A stretch of 64,000 nucleotides of DNA, from NCBI RefSeq assembly GCF_010993745.1, contig NZ_WOTN01000003.1:1736001-1800000 (forward strand), written 5' to 3'. A program made the translations under genes and the position numbers. Below, one piece after another: positions 9,844 through 20,279 of this stretch. The notes under the pieces were generated by a model. That model did not search any database and was not told the DNA's origin. It saw only the letters and a program-made list of their open reading frames with translations. Origin of the DNA: Fodinicola acaciae (GTDB lineage: Bacteria > Actinomycetota > Actinomycetes > Mycobacteriales > HKI-0501). The stretch's first letter is position 1. Each line of letters starts with the position of its first letter.

Positions 9844-9880
9844 CGTTGACTATGCTTATACATATACGTACGTCCGTCAA
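9844..9880 (-). promoter_or_regulatory. Promoter/operator region of the EXLDI gene
   Basis: On the minus strand TTGACG (a -35-like hexamer, 9875-9880) is followed by an AT-rich, partly palindromic stretch containing ACGTACGT and TATGTATAAG, then the AGGAGG of the EXLDI gene. This is unusually AT-rich for the window and resembles a promoter overlapped by an operator. A comparable TTGACA/ATGTATGT arrangement precedes the hydrolase gene at 25582. Confidence 0.45.
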
Positions 9881-9908
9881 GCCCCCTTCTACGCTTGCGG
9901 CAGAAGCA

Positions 9909-9955
9909 CGCATGGCCCCCATGCGTGCGCCCAACGCACGCATGGGGGCCATGCG
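9909..9955. repeat. Dispersed palindromic repeat, family A, copy 1
   Basis: Two perfect 21-base arms (CGCATGGCCCCCATGCGTGCG and its complement) are separated by the 5-base loop CCCAA. Each arm contains its own smaller palindrome CGCATGG...CCATGCG, so it can form a nested cruciform. It lies downstream of groEL. Related copies are at 33577-33625 and 63396-63448. Confidence 0.85.
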
Positions 9956-10017
9956 AACAATGCGAAAGGCGGGCCTGGCCGAAGCCAGACCCGCCTCTCA
10001 GGACGAGCTGCGGACTC

Positions 10018-11688
<1,671 letters not shown>

Positions 11689-11781
11689 TCAGGCTGCGTC
11701 TGCTGGCTGGTTTCCACGGCCGGGCCCGATGCCCGCGACGGACGAGTCCACTTGCCGACCCTCACCGCCCCGACCTACGTG

Positions 11782-11808
11782 TTGGCACTCGTCGACACCG
11801 AGTGCCAA
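11782..11808. promoter_or_regulatory. CIRCE operator 1 (HrcA site)
   Basis: TTGGCACTC, a 9-base spacer and GAGTGCCAA form a perfect inverted repeat matching the CIRCE pattern TTAGCACTC-N9-GAGTGCTAA in layout and nearly in sequence. It lies about 130 bases upstream of groEL. Confidence 0.88.
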
Positions 11809-11816
11809 CCCAAGGT

Positions 11817-11843
11817 TTAGCACTCTCGGCCCGAGAGTGCAAG
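11817..11843. promoter_or_regulatory. CIRCE operator 2 (HrcA site)
   Basis: TTAGCACTC-N9-GAGTGCAAG: the left arm is the exact CIRCE consensus and the right arm differs at two outer bases. It lies 8 bases from operator 1, so HrcA could bind both cooperatively (inference). Confidence 0.85.
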
Positions 11844-11859
11844 AAAGCGGCTGTCGATC

Positions 11860-12266
11860 GGCCTCGGCGGCGAGCTGGCCGGCGGACAGCGGCCCATGCC
11901 GGGCGCGGGGGCTCGCGTACGCGGTGGTCTGGAGCGCGATGGTGAGGATCGAGATGCCGGCGGTGAGCACCGAGGAGATCACGACATTTGACGAACACCT
12001 CGCCGTGCTCGAAGAGCAGCACCGGCACCAGCACGAGATACGACAGGTAGAGGTAGAGGCTGGGAAGGACACACAGCATCAGGCCGATGGCGACCCAGCA
12101 GGCCGAACAGGACGAACCAGCGGATCGCGACCGGCAGACGAGAGGCTGTCGCCAACACCGGGCCCGCGCCGCGATTGACCGCGACCACCAACCTCCCTGG
12201 TCGGTGGCGATCAGCGGATCACCCGGACCGCCGTACGCCGGGCTGGCCGTAGCCGTAGCTGGTCAT
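11860..12266 (-). pseudogene. Degraded paralogue of the adjacent membrane gene
   Basis: A start ATG at 12266 with GGGGAG upstream opens MTSYGYGQPG but hits a stop after 14 codons. Shifting frames recovers PGDPLIATDQGGWWSR, then VLATASRLP...WFVLFGLL, then [17 protein letters not shown]...LLFEHGE, then [38 protein letters not shown]. Each piece matches, in order, the intact neighbour at 12298-13185 (NDPLVAGDYSGWWSR; ALVFGALAFVGFIACVVPGL; VLAAAIGLLTYPLQVVAYATLRGRRTPVSTAQL). At least three frame changes and two internal deletions are needed. It is therefore the wreck of a tandem duplicate, and its dead 3' end runs up to the CIRCE sites. Confidence 0.75.
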
Positions 12267-12297
12267 GCCTTGCTCCCCCGTGGCCGACAGTCGCCGG

Positions 12298-13185
12298 TTA
12301 CGGCTGGCTCAGCTCCTGGACCAGCTGCGCCGTGGAGACGGGCGTGCGGCGGCCGCGCAGGGTCGCGTACGCGACGACCTGCAACGGATACGTGAGCAGC
12401 CCGATCGCCGCGGCCAACACCGCGCTGACCAGCGTCGCGAGGATCGTGCCGCCGATCAGCGCACCGGTGCTCCGCGCGACCACGGCCCCGACGCCGGCCA
12501 CGCCGCCGAGGCAGCCGGCGATCAGCGAGGCGACCAGGCTGAGGCCGTAGATGGTCGCGGCGAAGCCCAGCGCCAGGCCGAAGTTCTGGTTGAACAGCGA
12601 GAAGGCGCGGCTGAGCGGGTTGTCCCGCTCGAAGGCCACGACCGACGGCAGCAGCAGCGAGACCAGTCCGACGTACAGGCCGGGCACGACGCAGGCGATG
12701 AAGCCGACGAAGGCCAGCGCGCCGAAGACCAGGGCCCAGAGCACGATGTGCGGCATCCGCCGAGCGGCGCGCTGGAGGGCGACCCCGAGCGCCGGCCGCT
12801 CGTTGGCCGCCGCCATCGCCACCAGGTGTACGGCGACCAGGCCGATGACCGAGCCGATCACGGCCGTCACGACGGTGGCGGCCAGCTGCAGGAGGCTCGA
12901 CCCGAGCTGGAAGCCGGGGTTGGCGGTGCCGCGGCCGGTCAGGTCGATGCTGGTCAGCCGCCACACCGAGATCGGGGTGACCAGCAGCAGGGTGAGTACG
13001 ACGAGCGCGATCTCCAGCACCAGGATCTGCTGCCAGGTGCGCTTGGCCAGTTCCAGGCCGCGGCTCCACCAACCGCTGTAGTCACCGGCCACCAGCGGGT
13101 CGTTGGGATCGGACAGGCCGGGGCCTGGATAGTGCGCGTACGGATCGCCACTCGGCGGTTCCTCTGGCGGACGCTGGTCGGACAT
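12298..13185 (-). CDS. Multi-pass membrane protein (GDPD-membrane-domain-like)
   Basis: This 295-residue protein has a Pro-rich cytosolic N-terminus (PPEEPPSGDPYAHYPGPG) and about six transmembrane helices. It contains the VVPGLYVGL...FERDNPLSRAF pattern of the membrane domain found in glycerophosphodiester-phosphodiesterase-like proteins and related actinobacterial proteins. No phosphodiesterase domain is attached. The start at 13185 is chosen because GGGGAG is 6 bases upstream; the ATG two codons earlier abuts that site. Function is unknown. A broken copy lies immediately downstream. Confidence 0.7.
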   Translation of the reverse strand: MSDQRPPEEPPSGDPYAHYPGPGLSDPNDPLVAGDYSGWWSRGLELAKRTWQQILVLEIALVVLTLLLVTPISVWRLTSIDLTGRGTANPGFQLGSSLLQLAATVVTAVIGSVIGLVAVHLVAMAAANERPALGVALQRAARRMPHIVLWALVFGALAFVGFIACVVPGLYVGLVSLLLPSVVAFERDNPLSRAFSLFNQNFGLALGFAATIYGLSLVASLIAGCLGGVAGVGAVVARSTGALIGGTILATLVSAVLAAAIGLLTYPLQVVAYATLRGRRTPVSTAQLVQELSQP

Positions 13186-13286
13186 CGCCATCTCCCCGTT
13201 CGGGTCGTCGACAGGTGTGGACGCACAACCTATCGGCCGGCACCGACAGCCGCCGCCGGTTGGAAAGAAGTGGCCAGCTGATGCAA

Positions 13287-13322
13287 CAGGACCCGTCCCG
13301 CCGGAGCGGAGAACGGGTCCTG
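13287..13322. terminator. Hairpin between csp and the membrane gene
   Basis: CAGGACCCGT and ACGGGTCCTG form a perfect 10-base inverted repeat around a 16-base loop, just downstream of the cold-shock gene. It lacks a T-run, as is common in actinomycetes, and would block read-through into the membrane gene. Confidence 0.6.
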
Positions 13323-13363
13323 GTCATGCAGGGTCTTTGTCGTCGGGCTAGGCAGCCAGCTGG

Positions 13364-13567
13364 CTAGCCGACGACATGGACCGCCTCGGCCTGCGGGCCC
13401 TTCTGGCCCTGGGTCACCTCGAACTCGACGCGCTGGCCGTCCTCGAGCGACTTGTAGCCGTCCATCTGGATGGCGGAGAAGTGGACGAACACGTCCTGGC
13501 CGCCATCGACGGCAATGAAGCCGTAGCCCTTTTCAGCGTTGAACCACTTGACGGTTCCCTGTGCCAC
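13364..13567 (-). CDS. Cold-shock protein, CspA family
   Basis: The 67-residue protein is a single OB-fold cold-shock domain with both nucleic-acid-binding motifs, KGYGFI (RNP1) and VFVHF (RNP2). It binds single-stranded RNA/DNA and acts as an RNA chaperone. The GTG start at 13567 gives the family length and has GGAAGG 5 bases upstream; an ATG five codons earlier is less likely. In Streptomyces I recall csp lying between groEL2 and thrC, as here. Confidence 0.93.
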   Translation of the reverse strand: MAQGTVKWFNAEKGYGFIAVDGGQDVFVHFSAIQMDGYKSLEDGQRVEFEVTQGQKGPQAEAVHVVG

Positions 13568-14309
13568 TGGAGCCTTCCTCACTGCTGGTGCGACAGGTCA
13601 CGCCCTACTGCGAGACCCGGGTCTTCGTCCGTATAGCCGTGGGAGACCCGCCCGGCAGGTTGAGCACGATCTGGCTAGAACTACGACCGATCGGAACGCT
13701 ACACGACATCCGGCCCGCTGGGGATGCCCTCTGCGCCGGAAATATTCTTCGACAGCCACCACCGGCCGCGACCGACAAACCGGCGATTACCGCAGGTGAT
13801 CGCCGTTGTGATTACGTTGCGTGAAATCCGTGGCGATGCCTCGGTCACCGCGACTTCGGCGGAGGTTTTCCTTTGTGCTAACGACAGGTTGCCGGCCAGC
13901 GTACGGTCCGACCGGAATCCCACCACCCAACGACCACCGGACGCGACCGGCGTTCGCACCTGAATACCGCTCCAGATCAGCCAAAATGCAAGTGCGCGCC
14001 AGTCGCAGGCCGGCACCGCGGAGCGGTTGCGACAAAACCCACTCAAGCGGGCTTTCCCGACTCCGCACCACAAAGACCAAGTTTTCTTGACCATCGACCG
14101 AGATTACGCGGAGCGACCGCCGCGGCCTGTCCGACTGGTCAGGATCGGCCCGGTTCCGATGCCGAAACTACGTGCAGCGAATCTGAGTTCACCGGCAAAA
14201 TTTGGTCCCTGGCAACAACAAAGCGACCGCCCCGGACCAGACCTGTGCGGTTTTTGCACCTTTTGCACACATCTTTGGATCCGCAGCGGCCGCTCGGCGT
14301 TGAATCCGT
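13568..14309. other. Gene-free region between csp and thrC
   Basis: About 740 bases with lower GC than the surroundings. The first ~150 bases are probably the csp leader and promoter. A 131-codon minus-strand frame (13699-14094) and short plus-strand frames show no protein family, no credible start and no actinobacterial codon bias. In Streptomyces I recall a small MoaD/ThiS-like gene next to thrC; I see no trace of it here. Confidence 0.5.
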
Positions 14310-15557
14310 TCAGTCGATCAGGCCGGCCTCGGCCGCCGATTTCAGCGACGGCTTGATCCGGTGGGTGGGGCTCACGTCGAGCACCTCGGCGGTCTTCAGG
14401 CCCTCGCCGGTGTTGTAGACCACCGTCTCCTGCGAGGTGTCGATCAGGCCGTCCTTGACCAGCTTCGCCAGGCACGAGACGGTCACTCCGCCGGCCGTCT
14501 CGGCGAAGACGCCGGTCGTACGCGCCAGCAGTGAAATGCCTTCGCGGATGTCGTCGTCATCGGCCACCGCGATCGAGCCACCGGTCCGCCGCACCGCGTC
14601 CAGCACGTACGGCCCGTCGGCCGGGTTGCCGATGTTGAGGCTCTTGGCGATGCCGGTCGGCCGCACCGGCCGTACGACGTCGTGACCGGCCTGGAAGGCC
14701 TCGTAGACCGGCGAGCAGCCCAGCGACTGCGCGCCGAAGACCTTCCACGGGGTGTCCTCGACCAGGCCGATCCTGACCAGCTCACCGAAAGCCTTGTCGA
14801 TCTTGGTGAGCAGCGAGCCGGAGGCGATCGGGATGACCACCTGCGCCGGCAGCTTCCAGCCGAGCTGCTCGGCGACCTCGTAGCCGAGCGTCTTGGAACC
14901 CTCGGCGTAGTAGGGCCGCACGTTCTGGTTGACGAACGCGGTCTTCTCGAACTCGTCGGTCTCGCCGAGCTCGCTGGTCAGCCGGTTGACGTCGTCGTAC
15001 GACCCGTCGACGGCGACCAGCCGCGGCGCGTACACCGAGCTGGCGACGACCTTCATGGCCTCCAGGTCGGACGGGATGAACACGGTCGCCTGCCAGCCGA
15101 CCCTGGCCGCGTGCGCGGCCACCGAGTTGGCCAGGTTGCCGGTGGACGCGCAGGCCACCGAGGTGTAGCCGAGGCCCTTGGCGGCGGTCATCGCCATCGA
15201 CACCACGCGGTCCTTGAAGGCGTGCGTGGGGTTGCCGCTGTCGTCCTTGACCCACAGCGGCGCGGTGAAGCCGAGCTCGGCTCCGAGCCGGTCGGCCCGC
15301 ACCAGCTTGGTCATGCCGGGGTTGAGGCTGGCCCGGCTGTCCGGGTCCTGGCCGACCGGCAGCAGCGGCGCGTACCGCCAGATGTTCTGCGGACCGGCCT
15401 CGATCTGCTCGCGGGTGACCGCGGACAACGTCGCCTGGTCGTAGCCGACCTCCAGTGGGCCGAAACACTCGGCACAGGCATGGATGGCGATCAGGGGATA
15501 TTCGGCGCCACAGTTGCGACAACGCAGACAGCTGGCCGGGGACGGCGCGACGGTCAA
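14310..15557 (-). CDS. thrC: Threonine synthase
   Basis: This 415-residue PLP enzyme converts O-phosphohomoserine to threonine. It has an N-terminal zinc-ribbon-like segment (CLRCRNC...CAEC), the PLP-lysine motif NPTHAFKDR and the STGNLANS phosphate-binding loop. The TTG start at 15557 is set by GAGGAGG 7 bases upstream; longer frames run through the riboswitch and are not coding. The SAM riboswitch directly upstream places its ribosome-binding site next to the P1 stem, so control is probably at translation. Some relatives with this zinc ribbon may use other substrates. Confidence 0.9.
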   Translation of the reverse strand: MTVAPSPASCLRCRNCGAEYPLIAIHACAECFGPLEVGYDQATLSAVTREQIEAGPQNIWRYAPLLPVGQDPDSRASLNPGMTKLVRADRLGAELGFTAPLWVKDDSGNPTHAFKDRVVSMAMTAAKGLGYTSVACASTGNLANSVAAHAARVGWQATVFIPSDLEAMKVVASSVYAPRLVAVDGSYDDVNRLTSELGETDEFEKTAFVNQNVRPYYAEGSKTLGYEVAEQLGWKLPAQVVIPIASGSLLTKIDKAFGELVRIGLVEDTPWKVFGAQSLGCSPVYEAFQAGHDVVRPVRPTGIAKSLNIGNPADGPYVLDAVRRTGGSIAVADDDDIREGISLLARTTGVFAETAGGVTVSCLAKLVKDGLIDTSQETVVYNTGEGLKTAEVLDVSPTHRIKPSLKSAAEAGLID

Positions 15558-15572
15558 AGCAGAGCCTCCTCG

Positions 15573-15689
15573 CTCATCTTTCCCGCTCTCGCGGGCCGGA
15601 GTTGGCACCTGTCCCGCGGTCGACGACGACACGCGCGCGATGGTTGCCGGGGCTTCACCGGGCCGGATCCCTCTGCCCCTCTGGATGAG
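15573..15689 (-). ncRNA. SAM riboswitch (S-box type) upstream of thrC
   Basis: Reading the minus strand, CTCATCCAGAGGGGCAGAGGG, then GGCCCGGTGAAGCCCCGGCAACC, then GGTGCCAACTCC, and finally GCGGGAAAGATGAG reproduce the ordered conserved blocks of the SAM-I/SAM-IV core. The first CTCATC (ending 15689) pairs with the final GATGAG (15573-15578) to make P1. The thrC ribosome-binding site GAGGAGG begins 2 bases after P1, and no terminator stem is evident, which suggests SAM-controlled ribosome access (inference). Confidence 0.9.
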
Positions 15690-15804
15690 TGCATGTTCAG
15701 TTATGGCTGTGAGCATACGTGGTGGGAGCGGGATCGCGACAACCCCGCGTCCCGCTCTGTGAGCATGCGAACACCACGGCTGACGCGCGAACGCCGTTCG
15801 CGTG

Positions 15805-16380
15805 TCAGGAGGCGGACGGCGACGGCGACGGGTTGTCGAGCTTGTCGATCACCTTCTGCGCGATGCTTTTCTGTACGGCGATGCTGTCGTCGCCACCGCC
15901 GCCGAAAATGACGGTGATCTCGGTGGTGCCGTGCAGCACGGTGAGGATGCCGTGGTTCTCGTACGCGCCGTCGCCGATGCCGGTCACCGCCTGATAGCCG
16001 CCGGACTCGTCGTCGAACTTGGCTTTGGTCTTGTTGGCAAGATAAATCGTGGTGACGGCGCCGCCGTCCGCGCTCGACCACGCGCAATCGGGCTGGTCCT
16101 TGGTGGACTTGTCGTCGGGCTTGGCGTCGGTGATCGTCGCCTTGGTCAGCGCGCCGATCTCGTCGTTGGTGAACAGCTTGCAGACGTCAGGAAAACCCGG
16201 GCCGGCCGACGGGCTCGGCGACTCGGCGGCCTGTGGCAGGCCGGTGGCCGACGGCGACGGCGCCGCCTTGGGGATCAGGCCGCAGCCGGTGAGCGCGGCG
16301 CCACCGGCGCCGAGCGCGACGGCGGCGATGCCGGCGACGACAGCCCGGCGGATCGCCGGGGGACCGAAGAACGTGGACAC
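15805..16380 (-). CDS. Lipoprotein, DUF3558-like
   Basis: The 191-residue precursor has a signal peptide with lipobox LTGC near residue 28, so it is a membrane-anchored lipoprotein. A Pro/Ser-rich linker follows, then a domain with CKLFTNDEIGAL and a second Cys in PDCAWS, the layout of DUF3558-type actinobacterial lipoproteins. The tail is again PSPSPSAS. The GTG start at 16380 has GAGGGAG upstream and puts the signal peptide at the start; longer frames are less likely. Function is unknown. Confidence 0.75.
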   Translation of the reverse strand: MSTFFGPPAIRRAVVAGIAAVALGAGGAALTGCGLIPKAAPSPSATGLPQAAESPSPSAGPGFPDVCKLFTNDEIGALTKATITDAKPDDKSTKDQPDCAWSSADGGAVTTIYLANKTKAKFDDESGGYQAVTGIGDGAYENHGILTVLHGTTEITVIFGGGGDDSIAVQKSIAQKVIDKLDNPSPSPSAS

Positions 16381-16636
16381 GGGTGCTCCCTCGCGGTTAG
16401 CGGAATTGGTTGGCGGACGGCCGCTGGCCATGCTGGCACGGAACGACCACGAATCCGCCGGGAACATAGCAGTGGATTAGCGTACGAGTCAGCAGAAACC
16501 CGGCGCCGCGAACGGCACTATTCCCTCATTGCTGCCTTCTCGGGCAGCCAACGGGGTAAACAGCCGAAACCGACGAGGTCACCAACCACCGCACGTCGTG
16601 GGGCCCGGGTCCGCGCGCAGTGCGGTGGCGTGACGA

Positions 16637-17596
16637 GTGCAGACTATGCGCATGCATCCCCGCGCTCGTCGCTGGTTCGCGCAGCACACCACCGCGGCCG
16701 GCGACTGGCCGGTGCAGCGGCTGCGGGCCGCGAAGGGGCTGACGGTGGTCAGCGTCGTGCTGCCGGCGCTCAACGAGGAACACACCATCGGCACCATCGT
16801 CGAAGGCCTGGTGAAGCTGGCCGAGCGGACCAGCCTGGTCGACGAGATCGTGGTGATGGACTCCGGTTCCACCGACCGCACGGCCGAGGTCGCCCGGCAG
16901 GCCGGCGCGAGCGTCTTCCACCGCGACGACGTGCTGGCCGACTACGGATCGCGGCCCGGCAAAGGCGAAGTGCTGTGGAAGTCGCTGTACGTGACCCACG
17001 GCGACGTGCTGGTGTTCGTCGACGCGGATCTGTTGGACTTCGGTGAACATTACGTCACCGGCCTGCTCGGCCCGCTGCTCACCGACCCGGAAACGTTGCT
17101 GGTCAAGGCTTTCTACGACCGGCCGCTGCTGGACGTCTCGGTCACCGGCGGCGGCCGCGTCACCGAGCTGATGGCGCGGCCGCTGCTGTGCACGTTCTTC
17201 CCGGAGCTGGCCGGCGTGGCACAGCCGCTGGCCGGCGAATACGCGGCACGCCGGGATCTGTTGGAAAAACTTCCGTTCGCGCCGGGTTACGGCGTGGAGA
17301 CCGGGCTGTTGGTGGACACCCTGCGCACGCACGGGCTCGACGCGATCGCGCAGGTCGACCTCGGTGAGCGTACGCACGGCCACCAGGACACCGCGGCACT
17401 CGGCCGGATGGCCGCGAGCATCCTGGCGACGGTCGCCACGCGCGTCGTACCAGAGCATCCGCTGTGGCCGGCGCTCACCCAGTTTCAACGCGAGGACGGC
17501 GAACTGCGTGCCGTCGACTCGGTGGTCAGCTCCGAGGAGCGGCAGCCGATCGTGGAACTTCCGGAATATCGCTATCGGACGCGTACGCTCGACTGA
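16637..17596 (+). CDS. gpgS: Glucosyl-3-phosphoglycerate synthase
   Basis: This 319-residue GT-A glycosyltransferase transfers glucose from an NDP-glucose donor to 3-phosphoglycerate, the first step to glucosylglycerate and the polymethylated polysaccharides of actinobacteria. Visible motifs are SVVLPALNEEHTI, the DSGSTDRT nucleotide pocket, VDADL (the DXD-like metal site) and the family block AGEYAARRDLLEKLPFAPGYGVE. It matches mycobacterial GpgS in length. The exact start is uncertain: GTG 16637 and nearby ATGs all lack a strong ribosome-binding site. Its 3' end overlaps the convergent MFS gene by 71 bases. Confidence 0.88.
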   Translation: MQTMRMHPRARRWFAQHTTAAGDWPVQRLRAAKGLTVVSVVLPALNEEHTIGTIVEGLVKLAERTSLVDEIVVMDSGSTDRTAEVARQAGASVFHRDDVLADYGSRPGKGEVLWKSLYVTHGDVLVFVDADLLDFGEHYVTGLLGPLLTDPETLLVKAFYDRPLLDVSVTGGGRVTELMARPLLCTFFPELAGVAQPLAGEYAARRDLLEKLPFAPGYGVETGLLVDTLRTHGLDAIAQVDLGERTHGHQDTAALGRMAASILATVATRVVPEHPLWPALTQFQREDGELRAVDSVVSSEERQPIVELPEYRYRTRTLD

Positions 17597-19031
17597 CTTT
17601 CGCCCGCATCAACAGGAAAACCGCCAACGCTCCGACCGCGGCGACCGCTCCCGCCACCAGGTACGCGGCGTCCAGACCGGCCGCGAAGGCCTCGCGCAGC
17701 AGCTGCCCGCCGACGGAGGTTTCGGCCGTACCGCTGGAAAGTCGCTGCGCCACCGCGAGCGGATCGCTGACCCGTCCGGTCAGCGCGCCGGCCATGCCGG
17801 CGGCCGTCACCGAGCCGAGTACGGCGACGCCGAGCGCCAGGCCGAGTTGCCGGAAGGTGTTCATCGCCGCGCCGGCGACTCCGGCGCGTTCCGGCGGCGC
17901 CGCGGCCAGCGCGGCACCGGCGAGCACCGGTCCGACCATGCCGACCCCCACGCCGACCAACAGGCTGCCGGGCAGGATGACCCACGCCGCGGAACCGCCG
18001 GAAATGACCGCCTGGCCAAAAGCGCCGGCGGCCACGGCCAGCAGCGCGACCGCGATGACATCGCGGTGCGGAAACCGGTGCAGCCAGCGGCCGAACGCCA
18101 ACGGAACCACGAAAGACATGACACTCAGCGGAAACTGGATGAGACCGGCCTGCAGCGCACTCAGGCCGAGCACCGACTGCAGCCACACCGAGGTGTACGG
18201 CAGGACCGTGAAAGCGCCGGCCTGCAGGGCGACACCGGCGACCAGCACGCCGACGAACGCCGGCCGGCGGAACAACCGCAGGTCCAGCATCGGGTCCGAA
18301 GCGCGGTTTTCCCACCAGACCAAGGCACCGAGTCCGGCGGCTGCGACCGCCAGGCTTGCCAGCGTACGCACCGAAAGCCCGCCGTCCTCGCCGCCGGCGA
18401 TGATCGCGTACGTGGTCGCCGAGGCGGCCACCACCAGCGCCACCATGCCGCCGATGTCCAGCCGTCCGCGGTGCGCCAGCCGGCTTTCGGTCATGCTGGT
18501 CAGCACCAGCGCGACCGCGATCGCGCAAACCGGCAGGTTGACCAGGAAAATCCACCGCCAGCCAACGGTTTCGGTGATGACACCACCGGCCAGCGGACCG
18601 ATCGCGGCCGCCGCGCCGGCCACCGCCGACCAGACCGACAGCGCCGTGCCGCGATCGCGACCGTGATAGGTCGCGCCGATCAACGACAACGTGGTCGCGA
18701 ACATCGTGGCGCCACCAATGCCTTGCAACGCACGTGCGGCCACCAGCAGCCAAACCGTCGGCGCCAGGCCGCAGCCGAGCGAGCCGAGTGCGAAAATCCC
18801 CAGTCCGGCAACGAAAACGCGCCGTCGGCCGGCCCGGTCGGCGAGTGAGCCGGCGGTCAGCAGCAGTGACGCGAGCACCAGCGCGTACGCGTCGATCACC
18901 CATTGCAGGCCGGACAGCGGCGTGTGCAGTGCCGCGGCCATCCGCGGCAGCGCGACGATCACGATGGTCACGTCCAGCAGCAACATGAACGTGCCGAGGC
19001 ACACCGCGACCAGCGGTATCCACTTACGCAT
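17526..19031 (-). CDS. MFS drug exporter, DHA2 (14-TM) family
   Basis: The 501-residue protein has about 14 transmembrane helices and the DHA2 motifs: LDVTIVIVALPRMA in helix 1 and SLADRAGRRRVFV in the helix 2-3 loop. Proton-driven members export drugs and other small molecules. It is divergent from the Lrp-type regulator at 19147 with 115 bases between the starts, so that regulator probably controls it (inference). The substrate cannot be predicted. Confidence 0.88.
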   Translation of the reverse strand: MRKWIPLVAVCLGTFMLLLDVTIVIVALPRMAAALHTPLSGLQWVIDAYALVLASLLLTAGSLADRAGRRRVFVAGLGIFALGSLGCGLAPTVWLLVAARALQGIGGATMFATTLSLIGATYHGRDRGTALSVWSAVAGAAAAIGPLAGGVITETVGWRWIFLVNLPVCAIAVALVLTSMTESRLAHRGRLDIGGMVALVVAASATTYAIIAGGEDGGLSVRTLASLAVAAAGLGALVWWENRASDPMLDLRLFRRPAFVGVLVAGVALQAGAFTVLPYTSVWLQSVLGLSALQAGLIQFPLSVMSFVVPLAFGRWLHRFPHRDVIAVALLAVAAGAFGQAVISGGSAAWVILPGSLLVGVGVGMVGPVLAGAALAAAPPERAGVAGAAMNTFRQLGLALGVAVLGSVTAAGMAGALTGRVSDPLAVAQRLSSGTAETSVGGQLLREAFAAGLDAAYLVAGAVAAVGALAVFLLMRAKVSRAYASDSDIPEVPRSAAAPRS

Positions 19032-19146
19032 CTACTGTTTCCTCGTTTCGTCATTCTTGACAGCACCGAGGGTGACGTGAGCACACTTGGTTTATCCAGC
19101 CATGCCGGTTGGCGTGACGGTTTTCGACATTTGGACGCGGGGGACG

Positions 19147-20106
19147 ATGACATCCGACACATACGACCTGCTCGACAGGCAACTGCTCAACGGCCTGCTG
19201 ATCGACGGCCGAGCCGGCTTCAGCACGATGGCCGAAGTGTTCGGCGTCTCCGACCAGACGATAGCGCGCCGCTATCGCCGGCTGCGCGCGTCCGGCGTAC
19301 GCGTGCTGGCGCGGCTCCAGCCGGCGATGTTCGGCGACACCGTCTGGTTCATCCGGCTGCGCTGCACACCGGATGCGGCCGTCCCGATCGCCACCGCGCT
19401 GGCCAAGCGGCCGGACACCTCCTACATCAAGCTGACCTCCGGCGGCACCGAGATCAACTGCATCGTGCACGCGCCGGACGACGACGCGCGAGACGCGTTG
19501 CTGCTGCAGAAACTGCCGCGTACGCCGCGGATCGTGTCGATGACCGCGCACTGCCTGATCCACACCTTCTATGGCGGCCCGCAGACCTGGAACGGCAGTC
19601 CGGACGCGCTCACCCCCGAGCAGGTGCTGGCGCTGGTGCCGCCGCCGGTGCACGAGGCCGAGCACGTCACGCTCGACGCCGATGACCGGCTTTTGCTGGC
19701 GGAGCTGCAAAAGGACGGCCGGATGAGCTATCGCGAGCTGGCCGCCGCGACCGGCATGTCGGAGACCAGCGCGCGGCGGCGAGTCGAGCACCTGCGCCGT
19801 TCGGGCGCGATGTATTTCGACGTGGAGTTCGACCCGGAGCCGCTCGGCTTCCACACCACCGCGATGCTCTGGCTGACCGTGTCACCGGCCGCGCTGGCCT
19901 CGGTGGGCAAAGCGGTCGGTCAGCATCCGGAGATCGCTTTCGCCGCCGCGACGACCGGCACGTCCAACCTGTGCGCGGTGGCGATCTGCCGCAACAGTGC
20001 GCATCTTTATCGCTATCTGAGCGGCACGCTCGGCTCGCTCGACGACGTGCGGCACATCGAGACGGCGCCTGTCATGCGTACGATCAAACAGCTTTCGTAC
20101 GACTAG
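19147..20106 (+). CDS. Double-domain Lrp/AsnC family regulator
   Basis: The 319-residue protein has two Lrp-like units in tandem: an HTH near residues 5-50 (LLDRQLLNGLLIDGRAGFSTMA) with its ligand-binding RAM-like part, then a second HTH (LLLAELQKDGRMSYRELAAATGMS) and a second RAM-like part. Such fused double-length AsnC regulators occur widely in actinomycetes. ATG 19147 is preferred because GGGGGACG lies just before it; the longer frame from 19087 adds an unrelated tail. It probably regulates the divergent exporter. Its TAG stop forms part of the CTAG bordering the MITE. Confidence 0.85.
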   Translation: MTSDTYDLLDRQLLNGLLIDGRAGFSTMAEVFGVSDQTIARRYRRLRASGVRVLARLQPAMFGDTVWFIRLRCTPDAAVPIATALAKRPDTSYIKLTSGGTEINCIVHAPDDDARDALLLQKLPRTPRIVSMTAHCLIHTFYGGPQTWNGSPDALTPEQVLALVPPPVHEAEHVTLDADDRLLLAELQKDGRMSYRELAAATGMSETSARRRVEHLRRSGAMYFDVEFDPEPLGFHTTAMLWLTVSPAALASVGKAVGQHPEIAFAAATTGTSNLCAVAICRNSAHLYRYLSGTLGSLDDVRHIETAPVMRTIKQLSYD

Positions 20107-20279
20107 GGTCTGTTTCGAAGTCCCACGTGGATGAGAGTCGAGATCCAAACGTCGTCTGGCGGTGCGGCGGGACCGCCCGGCGTGGCAGCGCCACGTGGCG
20201 GTTTCGCCGTGCCGTCAGGCGGCCCGAGACAGATGTGACAGCGGCTCGGCTATCGCAGCGTGGGACTTCGAACCAGGCC
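20107..20279. mobile_element. MITE-like element, copy 1 (complete)
   Basis: A 173-base non-coding element has 21-base terminal inverted repeats matching at 19 positions (GGTCTGTTTCGAAGTCCCACG and GGCCTGGTTCGAAGTCCCACG). It is flanked by CTAG on both sides (20103-20106 and 20280-20283), which I read as the target duplication. The left CTAG holds the stop of the Lrp gene and the right one the stop of the minus-strand permease gene. The interior resembles 36305-36383. The parent transposase is unknown; an IS5-like origin is a guess from end sequence and target. Confidence 0.75.

Noticed and set aside
13699-14094. 131-codon minus-strand frame in the csp-thrC gap
   Set aside because: No ribosome-binding site, no family similarity I can see and poor codon bias; treated as intergenic.
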